Part shown: one piece after another, positions 22,706 to 33,606 of the stretch
Layout: each line of letters begins with the position of its first letter
Numbering within the stretch: position 1 is the stretch's first letter
Assembly (NCBI GenBank): GCA_025093985.1
Contig: JACAAK010000001.1
Coordinates: 1,922,001 to 1,986,000 of the forward strand
Origin: Calvatia gigantea
Lineage: Eukaryota > Basidiomycota > Agaricomycetes > Agaricales > Lycoperdaceae
Direction of reading: 5' to 3'
DNA: 64,000 nucleotides
Program-made: the position numbers and the translations under genes
The notes under the pieces: model-generated
The model's database searches: none
What the model was told of the DNA's origin: nothing
Seen by the model: only the letters and a program-made list of their open reading frames with translations

Positions 22706-23846
22706 ATGAGCTTGAACCCAGATGAATACAGAGAGCCAAATCTTGAAGTCACCAACAACGAATCCAAAACATCAGATGAAGAAGAAACAGAGAACCCTGA
22801 AGTACCTGAAGAACCAATCGAGGAAACACACAATGAACCCAGAGTAAACCCAGTAGAAGAAGAAGCACTATCAGAACTTCTAAATGAGCTCGACTTAGCA
22901 GAGGAAGAGTTAACCCATCAGGAGAACCCAGGACAGGAGAAATCAGACGAATCAAGCTCGGATGAAACAGAATCAGAAACCAGCTCCAATATGACTGACA
23001 ATGCAGTAGCACCTACAACAGCGTCCAATAGGAAAGGCTTAGTGCCAGACCTGGGATTTTTTGATGGCATCCACACCAAATTTGATGATTAGTAGAGAGC
23101 AATGATGCCCTTCATGAAATTCAACAAAATAGTCTCTACAGATGACAAGGCTATAATAGTCTTAGCCAGGCTGAGAGGAGGGACAGCAGGAGCCTATGTG
23201 GCCATGAAGGCCCCACAAATTTTAGACAGAGAAGATTTGGTAGATTGGAAAGCATTCTCCAAGGACTTTAGGAAGACCTTCTCTGATGATGCTTCAAACA
23301 GCAAAGTGGAATGGCAAATCGAGAAATTCAAACAAGGAAACAAAAACACAGCTGACTACCTAATCAAGTTCCAAGTCCTAAAGAGCAAGACAAAAACAGA
23401 CAATAAACACACAATGTTCCTGCTCAAGAAGAATGCCAGGCAGGATATCATCCACACCATCACAGGCTACCCACCTAGTGCCAGACCAGACACCTATGCA
23501 GAGTGGACCAAAGCCATTCTTGCCATGGGACAAGGATATGAAGCATCAGAATACCAAGGAGATAAGAAGACCAATACCAGAATGACCTATGGAGGGATGG
23601 GAGAGCCAATGGAGATAGGCAGCAGATGTCACATCTTCAATGCAAAAGAAGAACCAAAATGCTACAATTGTGGCGTTTTCGGCCACATTGCCAAAGACTG
23701 CAAAAAACCCAAAGAGCTAACCTGTTACAACTGGAAAAACAGGTCATATCACCAAAGTTTGCACTACGCCCAAGAAAGTACAAATCCAAGCAGTAGAAGA
23801 AACCAGCCCAGGAGAACAGAAGGATTTTTCTGAAGACTCCAAGTAG
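22706..23846 (+). pseudogene. B3 gag
   Basis: ATG 22706 (MSLNPDEYREPNL). It has an acidic N-terminus, then TAG in place of Trp at 23092-23094, then the gag core (from MMPFMKFNKIVSTDDKA) and the zinc knuckles near 23655-23760. The first knuckle, CYNCGVFGHIAKDC, is intact. In the second, a one-base change after CYNW shifts the frame. In the original frame the sequence ends KDFSEDSK and TAG at 23844-23846, with the GGATTTT heptamer 16 nt upstream. Close to B1 but with independent lesions. Confidence 0.8.
23822..23828 (+). promoter_or_regulatory. Candidate -1 frameshift heptamer, copy B3
   Basis: AAG GAT TTT TCT GAA GAC TCC AAG TAG in the gag frame. Sequence and spacing to the stop are the same as in B1 and B2. 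Confidence 0.5.
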
Positions 23847-24160
23847 GCGCTACCTTGTGAGTCAAGCAAACTATATCTAGGATATCAGAAAAATATTACA
23901 TGATTCCTCAGAAATGAAAGTGCAAATTAAACCTAAAAGGGACCATTCAAACTCCAGACAAAGAAATCACGGTTGACACCATTGTTGATTCAGGATGTAC
24001 CACCAGCAGCATTAGCAAAAAGCTTGTAGATGAAGAATGAATCTCCACAAAAAAGCTAAAACAAGAAATTACAGTCCTCAACACTGACAGAATGACAAAT
24101 CAAGGAGGAAAGGTTATGGAAATGGCCACTATTGAGATGGAAATCAAGGGACACAAAGGT
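23847..24160 (+). pseudogene. B3 protease, N-terminal half
   Basis: Carries the intact aspartic protease motif DSGCTTSS (about 23988-24010), unlike B1 (D-L-G) and B2 (N-S-G). It contains one TGA after VDEE. It is cut at about 24160, where foreign sequence starts, so the flap and C-terminal half are absent. Confidence 0.7.
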
Positions 24161-24880
24161 CAACCTGGACAAACTCACTCCAAGTAAGTGCGGCCTCTTC
24201 CTGTTGATTATTAAGCTGAGAAGTCCTTAGCCAGGTTACCACCAAATGCATGACTTGTGTCAAGGGTAAGCGAAAGTGTGAGCCGCCAGGTGGGAGCGCC
24301 AAGGTCTCGAATCCCTATGTCCTCATGTGACATCTCAACTGATTTGTGACCGCACTTGAAGAGAACACCCTATGCCTCAATGAAATCATTGTTTTATTGC
24401 ATCAGCAGAATGTGTGGATGGCACACAAGTCCTGATACCAAGAACATGATATCTGCAATTCAGCTGTGATCTTGAGGGAGACCATTGCAAATGGAGAGGA
24501 GTTCTATGCCCTCAGCCTGGTGGTGAGTCAATGGCATCCTCCGCACACAGGAAGGACTGAACGTCCAGGACAGATTGCAGAATGGCTACCTGGTGTGGAT
24601 ATCCGATGGCATGTGGATGAGGTGGGTGACATTGACATTGAGGACCGGGGTGAGGGGCCATCGTGACCAGTGTGAGAAGGGGGTGAACAGATGGACTTGG
24701 ATGAGGAAGAGAAGGGAAACGGTAGTAGTGGTGAGGAAGGGAGTGAAGAAGATGAGGAGGAAAGTGGGGAAAAGGAGAATGATGCGGAAGAGGGAAGATG
24801 TGAGGATTGAGGATGTGTGGGTGAACATGGCTGCCCTTGCCCCTCATAATGTCTTTGTTTAATAATAATTTTGAAGGTCC
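24161..24880 (+). other. Foreign gene-like segment with a Cys-rich motif, inside B3
   Basis: This does not align with any B copy. After a GTAAGT (24185) and a CCTTAG (24228) that look like a 44-nt intron, the plus strand reads HDLC-type coding with a C-x2-C-x6-C arrangement (CMTCVKGKRKC), stops, then an open segment 24466-24666 (WHPPHTGRTERPG; EWLPGVDIRW) and an acidic end. Short Cys-rich proteins of this style occur in many mushroom genomes, but I do not recognise a family. It may be a captured host gene piece or part of another transposon. It is more CpG-rich than family A DNA. Confidence 0.4.
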
Positions 24881-24927
24881 AATAAAAGTCTGTTCATGAA
24901 TAAGAGTAAAAATAAGTCTATTGAGTA

Positions 24928-26007
24928 TTATAATGAATGCAAGGGACCAGGCTTAGCAGGATAAGCTGTATGGAAATCTGCCACAAGTTCAGCCACATGC
25001 TCTAACTCAGTAGCAGGCAGCCAAGAAGACTCTTCTTCAGTATCCTCATAACCCAACCAAATAACCTTGTATAATAACTTGCAGGCACATTGATGGTTGA
25101 TCTTCAAATCAACAATGCAGGCAATTTCATACTCCAGCTCGCCTTCAACTTCAACAGGCAGAGGAGGTGGGTCAGAGCAGCCATTGAATGGGTTAGGTGT
25201 GGCAGGTTCAAGCATTGAAACGTGGAATACTGGGTGAACAGCACGCATTGAGTCAGGTAAGCATAGAGTATAAGAGACAGAACCAGGTTGAGCGATAATC
25301 TCATAAGGACCCAAATACTTTTCTGAGAGTTTCTTTGATGGTCGAGTTGTGTGGAAGAACTGCGCCTTAACAAAGACCTTTTGTCCAACTGTAAAGTTAG
25401 GTACAGGTGTCCAGCGGACATCAGCGGATGACTGGTACCATTCTTGAGCTTGCTTGATCTCGGATTTGAGTACTGTGTGGAGTTTATCAAGGTCAACAAT
25501 GAATTGACATGTGCGTGTGGATACCAAGTCGCATTCCGGATAGACTGTGATATTGGGATGATAGCCTTTATTAGCAAAGAATGGGGAGATACCAGTAGTG
25601 GCACTAGGAGCATTGTTATAGGCAAACTCAGCTAGTGGCAGTAACTCAGCCCAGTTGTCCTGCTGGTAGTTGCAGTAGACGTGGAGGTATTGCTCAAGAG
25701 TCTGGTTAGTCCATTTGGTTTGTCCATCGCCCTCAGGGTGATACCTGGAGGTAAAGTGTAACTTTATGTCCAGTACTTGTCCAAGCGAGTGGAAGAAGTG
25801 CGAAATGAATTCGGAGCTGTGATCAGATGTAACATGTTCAGGAACACCATGTTTCGAGAATACATGAATGATGAATAGGTGGGTGAGTTTGGCCAAGGTG
25901 ATGGTGTTGTGAGTGGGAATGAACAAAGATTGCTTGGTGAGGTGATCAATGATAACAAGAATAGTATCGTAGCCGGAAGATGTGGGAAGTTTCTCGATGA
26001 AGTCCAT
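24928..26007 (-). pseudogene. Family D integrase with C-terminal chromodomain
   Basis: 359 uninterrupted codons, the longest intact coding block in the transposon half. It has the integrase core (MDFIEKLPTSSGYDTILVI; TSDHSSEF; HFTSRYHPEGDGQT; LAEFAYNNAPS), then a GPY/F-type module (LGPYEIIAQPGS; LPDSMRAVHPVFHVSML), and a chromodomain (YEIACIVDLK; YKVIWLGYEDTEEESSWLP). In chromoviruses the chromodomain is thought to direct integration to particular chromatin marks. The N-terminal zinc-binding part lies upstream in a different frame, so the ORF start is not the protein start. Confidence 0.85.
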
Positions 26008-26574
26008 AGAGATAGAGTTCTATGGCTATTCAGGAATGGGGAGCTGCTTGAGGTTTCCATAAGGTCGGTGTCATTGTGGCTTAGAGCACATGCAGGTGAC
26101 ACAGGATTTGCAGAAATCTTTGACTGTTGTGCGGATTTCGGGCCAAGTGTAATCACATCAGACTAACTCTAGAGTCTTGTTCTGACTGAAGTGTCCAGAA
26201 AGGATATGATCATGCTTGTACTGTAGAATGTGAAGTCGAAGATTGTCAACATTGGGAACGTAGATCCTGTCATCAAGGTGGAGAAAACTGGATGAATCTA
26301 CAGTCCAGTGTCCTTCAGGTTTGGCTAGGTGTTGAGCTGCAGTTGGGTCTTGTGGAAGAGATGAAAGGATGTTGGAATGCAGCTGATTGAGGTCAATGAT
26401 TGTGGCTGCATGAAGGGAAGGGGTATAAAGATAAGTAGTGTGGATAGAGGCTATGAGTTGTTCATGAGTAAAGACTGGATGGAAGTTGTGAGGATTGACT
26501 ATAGCATAGCCATTATTCCCCTCTTTAGGGTAGATGTTCCATTGTCTAGTTAAAGTGTCAGGCTTTGTACCAAG

Positions 26575-27387
26575 TCAGCCAGGGCAAAAGTGGATGGTGA
26601 GATTGAACTGTGACAAGAATTTGGACCAGTGAGCTTGACGGCAGGTGAGGATTTTAGTGGTGCAGAAGTATTCCAGATTCTTATGATCAGTGACAACATC
26701 AATGGGAAGGGGAGCACCTTCAAGATAATGCTGCCAGATCCTAAAGGCTTCAAAGATAGCCAGTAGTTCCTTGTCATGTGTGTTGTAGTTCGACTCAGCC
26801 AAAGTGAATGTGTGGGAATGGAAAGCCATGGGGTGAACTTCATCATCCTCAGTAACAATAGAGAGGATGGTGGCTAGCACGTAGTCAGATGCATCTGTCT
26901 CAACGATGATTTGAGCATCAGGGATCCAGTGGGTCAGGATAGGAGTGGAGGTGAAAGTGTCCTTCAATGATTGGAAAGCCTCTTGACATTTATCATTGAA
27001 GTTCCAAGGAATACCTTTGCAGGTAAGGCGGGTGAGAGGAACTACAATGTCAGAGTAGTTATAAATGAAGTGATGATAAAAGTTGGTGAAACTTAAGAAG
27101 GACTGTATATCCTTGATCTTCTTCAGTTCTGGCCAGTCCTGGATAATCTTGACCTTGTCTTCAGACATCTTGAGACCATCAGGGGAAAGAACGTAACCAA
27201 GGTATTTAACTGTGTCAGACTCAAATTCACACTTATTTGTGCGGGTGTAGAGACCGTTCTGCCTAAGCCACTTGAGAACCTCACGGACTTGCTTGTGGTG
27301 TATGCTGATGTCATCGGAATAGATGAGTATGTTGTCAAGATAGACCATAACGCAGACATCTAACAGATTCTTGAAGATGTCATTCAT
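26575..27387 (-). pseudogene. Family D reverse transcriptase (C-terminal half) and RNase H
   Basis: An open block of 270 codons. It starts at the MNDIFKNLLDVCV segment, and the catalytic motif is YLDN where the family has YLDD, a single G-to-A change on the coding strand that should abolish polymerase activity. The thumb and connection follow (KYLGYVLSPDGLKMSEDKV), then RNase H (ETDASDYVLATIL; KELLAIFEAFRIWQHYLEG; VVTDHKNLEYF). It ends at a TAG or TGA before the integrase linker. The preceding RT block is 27625-28071 in the same strand. Confidence 0.8.
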
Positions 27388-28071
27388 GAACCGCTAGAAA
27401 GTGGCAGGTGCATTGGTGAGGCTGAAGGGCATAACAAGCCACTCGAATGATCCATAGCGGGTTCGGAAGGCTGTTTTCCATTTGTCACCTTCTGCGATGC
27501 AGACAAGGTGATAAGCGTGGCATAGGTCAATCTTGGTATAGATGCGGGCTTTGCGAGGCAAGTTGAGTAAGTTGGATATGAGAGGAAGGAGGTAGCAATC
27601 CTTCTTGGTGATGTGGTTGAGACCTCAGAAATCGACACATAAACAGAGTGAACCATCCTTTTTCTTGACAAAGAGGACAGGGGCTCTGTGAGGGGAGTTG
27701 GAGGGGTAGATGAATCCGATAGCAAGGTTTTCGTCAATGAATTCACATAGAGCCTCTAGTTCAACCTGAGATAGGGAATAGATGGTACCAACTGGTGGTT
27801 GGCCACCTTTTTTGAGATTGATCTGGAGGTCGTATGGCCAATGTGGGGCAAGCTTGTCAGCCTTCATTTTACTGAAGACATCAGCAAAATCGTGGTACTC
27901 TTCCAGGATATGGGACCAGTTGTCCTGAGGCTCCTCAACAGAGGCGGAGGAAGCTGTCATAGATGGGTCATTGAGATTGAGGCTATACTGAACTGAACCA
28001 GGGAGGTGAGAAGTACAGAGGAAGGCAGTGGCATTAACCAATGAGATGTGTGGATGAGTAGCATCAGCCAT
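27388..28071 (-). pseudogene. Family D protease-RT linker and RT N-terminal part
   Basis: 28071-27625 is open and carries the region that precedes RT in chromoviruses (EEYHDFADVFSK, LAPHWPYDLQI) and RT motifs SPHRAPVLFVKKKDGSL and CVDF. A stop falls where Tyr-Arg is expected. The next part (27624-27388; [19 protein letters not shown], then [10 protein letters not shown] and a stop) leads into the palm block. The 120-codon ORF 27384-27746 in another frame is a shadow. Confidence 0.75.
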
Positions 28072-28164
28072 GCCTGAAATAGAAGTGGCAGAAGAAGCAG
28101 ATGGTGAAGACTGTGAGGTGATAGAGGAGTCAGCTGAAGTGGATGAAGCAGAGGGTGCAATGCC

Positions 28165-30101
28165 TCAAACTACACACTAGGAGGAGTCCTATCACAAGAA
28201 CAAGACAAGAAATGGCACCCAATTGCATTCATGTCACAAATGCTCTCCCCAGCAGAATGAAACTATGAAATACACAACAAGGAATTACTGGCCATTATCT
28301 ATGCCCTAAAAGAATGGCAGCACTATCTACTAGACGCAGAGGAGAAATTCGAATCTGGACCAACCATGAAAATCTCAAGTACTACAAAGAACCCTAAAAG
28401 CTCAATGGATGACAAGCAAGATGGTACTTAAGATTACAGGACTATGACTTCACACTACGACATGTGCCAGGCAAGACAAACACAAAAGCAGACTTATTGT
28501 CCAGAATTTGCCAAGAACCAGATGAGGAAAACAATGGAGTAATCACCATGATCCAGAAAAGTTGGTTACAAGACAAATCAGAAAATGAAGAAGAATCCAA
28601 AGAAACCATTCTACTCCATACGGAATTATTCATCACACCAACATTCATGGACTGGATAAAAGCAAATCACCAGAGGGATATGAGCATCACTACAAAGCTT
28701 CTAAACAAAGAATCTGACATCATGGAACATAATGGAATCATCTACAGGGAAAACAGCATGTATGTGCCACTGGACCCTGCACTTCATGAAGAAATCCTAC
28801 AACAATATCATGATGCACCAGATGTGGGACACCTAGGGCAATATAGGATGATCAAACTGATCACCAGGGACTATTGGTGGCCATCCATATGAAATGATGC
28901 CAGGAAATACATTGAAGGATGTCAGAACTGTCAAAGGAACAAACCTCGCATAACACCATTGAAAACACTGCTATACCCACTCCCAATACCGAATGGGCCA
29001 TAGGAAGAGATAAGCATCAACCTCATTGGACCACTACCAGAATCGGAAGGAAAAGATGCCATCCTGGTAGTTGTCAACCAGTTCACAAAAATGATATGAC
29101 TCATGCCAACAAAAACAGACATATCATCAAAAGGAATCATGCAGCTTTACAGGAATGAAATATGGAAGCTACATGGGGTACTACTGAAAGTCCTCAGTGA
29201 CTGAGGACCACAGTTCACATCAGAATTCACTGGGGAATTGTTCAAAGGATTAGGAATAGAACAAACTCTATCAACAGCCTACCATCCCCAAATAGACAGA
29301 CAAATGGAACAAATCAACTGAGAAGTTGAAACGTACCTTCACCTGTACTGCAACTATGAACAAAACAATTGGATGAATTGGCTACCCATGGCCAAGTTCC
29401 AGTACAATGACAAGAGACACAGTGGAATACAAGAAACACTGTTCTACCTCAATTATGGACAACACCCCTGGAAAGGGAAAGACCATGGAGTAACAAACAA
29501 CCCCAGTAGCACCAAATTCCTGAAACAACTATGGAATGCAAGAGAGAACTCCACAGTGGCACTATGATCATATCAAGAAAATATGAAACAGACCCACGAC
29601 AACAGCAAGCTGCACATAATGCAGTATCAAATCAGTGATGAAGTATGGCTAGAAAATGCAAATATCCATACCAATCAGCCATCAAAGAAGCTAGGCCAGA
29701 AAAGGTATAGGCCTTTCCAAATCAAGGAAAAGATAGGAGAAGCAGCATATTGGCTCACATTACCAGAAAGATAGGCCATCTACAATGTGTTTAATGAGCA
29801 ACTGCTAACCCCAGTACAGAAAGCAGCATTCCCAAGGCAGCGGAAACTACCAGTGCCTGAGCCAGTGATCATCAATAATGAAGAAGAATATGAGGTCGAG
29901 GAGATCCGAGGACGATGAAAACAGGGATGGGGCTATCAATTCCTAGCACACTGGAAAGGATATGACAATGAAGACAATATGTGGACAGTGGAGTCAAACC
30001 TGACAAATGCTCAAGATGCAATAGCAGAGTACCAAAAGAGGCATCTGGAGGATACTCATAAAAAGAGGGGCAGAAAAACCAAAAAATTATTACCCAACTA
30101 A
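28165..30101 (+). pseudogene. B3 pol distal part: RNase H, integrase, chromodomain
   Basis: Resumes family B Pol at the RNase H segment (YTLGGVLSQEQDKKWHPIAF; KELLAIIYALKEWQHYLLD). The HVPGKTNTKADLLSR linker follows, then integrase with its zinc motif (about 28820-28945, ending GCQNCQRNK), the core (ISINLIGPLPESEGKDAIL; AYHPQIDRQ) and a chromodomain near 29890-30050 (YEVEEIRG; FLAHWKGYDNEDNMW). About ten in-frame stops and one frame change are present. The Pol stop TAA is at 30099-30101, 15 nt before the next ATG. Confidence 0.82.
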
Positions 30102-30116
30102 AGAAACTAGCCAGAC

Positions 30117-31742
30117 ATGCCTTCCTCCCAAGCCAACCATATTACCATCCACTCCCTCATCCACCCCAATCTGACCACAATCTCATCCATTCCCCTCCCA
30201 GAACCAGGCAACAGCCAAGCACCTGCGCTCCAAGGTACTCGCTACAACCTTACCACCATACCGTCCCCAGCACAGGGACTTCTTGAATCCCTACTAAAGA
30301 ATGTTGACAAAGCCACCAATAGTGAGATAGAAACCATTACCACCCAAAACAAGTGATTAGTCATCAACCAACACATTGCCCTTGCTACTGCATGCATTAC
30401 CTTCACTGACATGTATGCAGGGTTTGTGTTAAGTGCAGATTACATGGGTGAGACAACCGAAGTCTAGATGCCTGAGGGTTATGCATGAATACAGATGAAG
30501 GTGGGCAAAGCAGGTGAACTCAGGAGGACCATGGCTTCAACGTGTGTGTTGTGCCCTCCTGCTGACAAGTGGTCCTAACTTCAGAATAAGGGACAAGGGC
30601 AGAGACAGAGGCGAGGACAGATATGGAGGCAGAGGTGGAACAGAAGTAGCGTGTTGCTAAGTTGATTTCAGACTGAGGATTACAAGTGAAGTAGCTACAG
30701 TTTATATACTCGAGGGAAAGTGGTTCTACAAAAGAAAACTACTATGACTTCATGTGCTGGCCAGGTACGGCTGCTAGATAGAAACACTGGACATGCAACT
30801 AACTAAAAGGAATAAGGTGAAACAGGAATGTCATGAATGGGAAAAAGGGAATTGTAATAGAAATGGGGGTAGGTATAACGACTGGAGAAATGTACAAGGA
30901 GAATAATCAGAAATTAATGTCAGATGTCAATAATAAGAATGGAGTGTGGGGGAGGTGGGGGAGAGCAGGTGAGAGTGAATGGTAACTAAAATATAAATGG
31001 AATATAATTCGGGCATGAGCGGGTGAAGTGGGTGAGCACACATAGGGGTTGTGACAGTTTGCCAACACATTTTCATCCACCAATCAGCATATCCCCACCA
31101 TCTTCTGAGCCCTAGATCAGTCTACACTCACACCCAGCAAACAAGACCATGTCCACAGCCTCTACAACTGCATCAACCTTGGACTTGAGGTATTCAAACA
31201 CCTCGATATTGCTGACATATTCCTAGAACTTGCCAACATAGCCATGAACCTACTCAGACATGACAAGACCATTGAGGATCCAGAGATTGATACCCTCATC
31301 AACAGGATCCATAGTACCCTCTCCGAATTACACAGTACAATTAACCCCACACCACTGACCTGAGCTGATACACCCATAGGATGAAGAAACTACTGTCTCC
31401 ATGAAAGAAGAAGTCAACTCCCTCTGCCGCTTTATAAAAACCATCACTCTACCACAACTTATATCGGTTTTTCTCCCACCCACAAGGTTCCGCACTGTAT
31501 TACCAGGCCAAGAAAAGGACCAACACTATTGAAGGATGACAGTCAAGAGTTATTGGAACAACTCCACCACAACCGATTTTCCATTTAATGGCATTCCAGT
31601 CCCTATCTGCCAAAACAGTTGAAGCCACTTACCCGTCTTCTTCACATGTTCAAACAATGGAAAGTATCTCATCAGGGCCACCAAGAAAGCCCTCACCTCC
31701 ACCATAGTCATGGTGACTTTGATGAAGCTTCCTGAGACATGA
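30117..31742 (+). pseudogene. ORF3 of B3, downstream of pol, function unknown
   Basis: A coding-like stretch begins at ATG 30117 (MPSSQANHITIHSL), 15 nt after the pol stop, and ends at TGA 31740-31742, 18 nt before the 3' LTR. With the solo LTR E and one GTTTG copy (30427-31061) removed, it reads as about 330 codons, with stops at 30354, near 31108 and 31360, one single-base frame change near 31378, and stops near 31530 and 31620. Segments such as FKHLDIADIFLELANIAMN and FPFNGIPVPICQNS look like real protein. I see no signal peptide or fusion motif and recognise no family. The last 50 codons recur at 33607-33750. Confidence 0.55.
30427..31056 (+). mobile_element. Solo LTR of family E with GTTTG target duplication
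   Basis: 630 bp, TGTTAAGTGC...GTTGTGACA, flanked by GTTTG at 30422-30426 and 31057-31061. It interrupts ORF3 of B3. No other copy in the window. It is richer in CpG than family A LTRs, so it is probably younger. Orientation is arbitrary because no coding part is attached. Confidence 0.82.
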
Positions 31743-31760
31743 AGCCTAATCAGGGGGTAT

Positions 31761-32065
31761 TGTTATGGTTTTTCACCAATCAAATTGTACTCCATCATCA
31801 TCTGCATTCCTGTCTACTAGTACATCTGTTTCAACTATTCCTATCAAGTGATCTCCATCTCTGACTCATGTTAACTACTATGCCAGTCTGATCAGACATT
31901 CCATGTAGTTACCCCATCCATTCAACTGGATAACTTCCTCTATTTAAGCATACATACATCTACTGTATTCGGTACACTTAACCACCTTTGTTCCTCTCCC
32001 CTTACTCACCCTCAAGACTTAGCCTAAGCTACAATCTGAGGTCCTAATAGACTAAGGTCATAACA
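31761..32065 (+). mobile_element. B3 3' LTR
   Basis: 305 bp TGTTATGG...CATAACA, preceded by the purine-containing run aatcagggggtat, where a polypurine tract is expected, and followed by the GTTAC duplication. It is nearly identical to the LTR at 33758-34062, which lies in the same sequence context. Confidence 0.9.
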
Positions 32066-32107
32066 GTTACCTGTGAAATCCCTAAATTATACCCTGTATC
32101 TATAAAG

Positions 32108-33606
32108 CCATCCTTGCCATAGAACAAGGATATGAAGCATCAGAATACTGAGGAGATAAGAAAACCAACACTGGAACAACCTATGGAGGAATGGGAGAAC
32201 CAATGGAGATAGGAAGCCAATGCCACACTTTCAATGCTGAAGGGAAACCTAAATGCTATAACTACGGCATTTTTGGACATATGGCCAAAGATTGCAAGAA
32301 ACCCAAGGGGTTAACCTGCTACAACTACAGAAAAATGGGCCACATAGCAAATGTCTGTACTGCACCAAAGAAGATACAGGTCCGAGGAGTAGAAGAAGTC
32401 AATGAAGAAAAGAAGGATTTTTCCAAAGACTCCAAGTAGGTGCTACCTCAAGAGTCAGAAAGCTTGTACCTAGAATATCAGACAAATTCTATATGATTCC
32501 TCAAAGAAGAAAGCACAAACTAAACCTAAAAGGGAAAATACAAATGGCAAGAAAAGAGATAACAGTGGACATGATTGTCGACTCAGGGTGCACAACCAGC
32601 AGTATCAGCAAAAAACTGGTAGACAAGGAAAAACTTCCCATCTGAAAACTGGAACAACAAATCTTGGTATTAAACACAGATGGAACACCAAACCAGGGCG
32701 GCAAAGTAACAGAAACAGCCACAATTGACATAGATATCCAAGGACACAAAGAACAAATTGAAGTGTCAGTTGTACAACTACAAGACTGCACAGAGGTCTT
32801 CCTGGGATATGACTGGCTGGTCAAATATAACCCAGAGATAGACTGGAATAACAGAGAAATCAAGTTCACCTGGTGTCCACCAAAATGTCAATTCCCCCAC
32901 CGAAACATCCCCATCACAGAAAAAATACAGAGCATGGCCACTACAGAAGATTTATGGAAAGAAGAAGATGAACCCGACCCAACCAAACTGGAAGATCTAC
33001 CAGACTACATACAACCATTCACACATCTGTTCAACAAAACAACATTTGACAAGCTCCCAGAACAAACTGAATGGGACCACGAAATAACCTTAATGGAGGA
33101 TGCCCCAAAGGAGATAAGTATAGGGACATACAACATGACAGTCAAAGAACAGAACAAACTCAAATTGTTCATCAAAGAAAACCTAGAATCGGAATGAATA
33201 TGACCATCAAAATCCCCATATGCAGCACCAACCTTCTTTATCCCCAAGAAAGACAGATCCAAGAGATTAATTCAGGACTATAGATGATTAAACAATGTGG
33301 TAATCAAGGACAAAATGCCACTACCAAGAATTGGCAAGGTGATCGACAAGCTTGGGAAGGCCAAGTATTTCAATAAACTCAACATCATTTGGGGGTATAA
33401 CAATGTCAGGATCAAGGAAGGAGACAAATGGAAAGTGGTGTTCCTCACCAATGAAGGGCTTTTCGAATCAATAGTCATGTATTTCGGACTCAGCAACTCA
33501 CCAGGGACCTTCTCCAGAATGATGACAAGCATCTTCCATAATCTCTTGTAAAATGGAGATGTAGTAAACTACATGGACAACTTCACCATTCCTGGCAATA
33601 CCAAGG
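32108..33606 (+). pseudogene. Family B fragment nearly identical to B1 (gag end to RT)
   Basis: Begins at ccatccttgccatag, equal to B1 18250, and runs to aataccaagga, equal to B1 19750. It contains the gag end with zinc knuckles (32191-32439), the heptamer at 32415, protease (here D-S-G, intact), linker and RT with the same YMDN lesion as B1. It shares B1's stop after EASEY and the stop after FHNLL. No LTR ends or target duplication bound it; instead both sides are joined to copies of one duplicated block. Confidence 0.8.
32415..32421 (+). promoter_or_regulatory. Candidate -1 frameshift heptamer, 32 kb fragment
   Basis: AAG GAT TTT TCC, then the gag stop TAG within six codons, as in B1. Confidence 0.5.

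Larger units (their letters stand above)
24928..28164 (-). mobile_element. Family D chromovirus (minus), 5'-truncated, inside B3
   Basis: Reading right to left: the linker and N-terminal RT (28071-27625; FADVFSKMKADKLAPHWPYD; APVLFVKKKDGS), the RT palm to RNase H (27387-26575), then integrase with chromodomain (26007-24928). No gag, LTR or target duplication was found. Stops split pol into about four blocks. Because part of B3 (rest of protease and RT) is missing opposite this block, D came in by replacement or was followed by a deletion; it is not a simple insertion. Confidence 0.85.
22318..32065 (+). mobile_element. Family B chromovirus copy B3 with both LTRs and GTTAC target duplication
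   Basis: 5' LTR 22318-22622 and 3' LTR 31761-32065, both 305 bp, are flanked by GTTAC at 22313-22317 and 32066-32070. Between them: leader, gag, start of protease, a foreign block (24161-28164) that replaces the rest of protease and RT, then RNase H, integrase and chromodomain (28165-30101). An extra ORF follows (30117-31742), split by solo LTR E. This is the only B copy here with both ends, and it defines the element's layout. Confidence 0.88.

Noticed and set aside
24512..24847. Minus-strand ORFs rich in His and Pro
   Set aside because: Antisense to an acidic, GA-rich plus-strand segment; composition artefact.
27384..27746. 120-codon minus-strand ORF in family D
   Set aside because: Alternate frame of RT; the true RT motifs ([19 protein letters not shown]) are in another frame.
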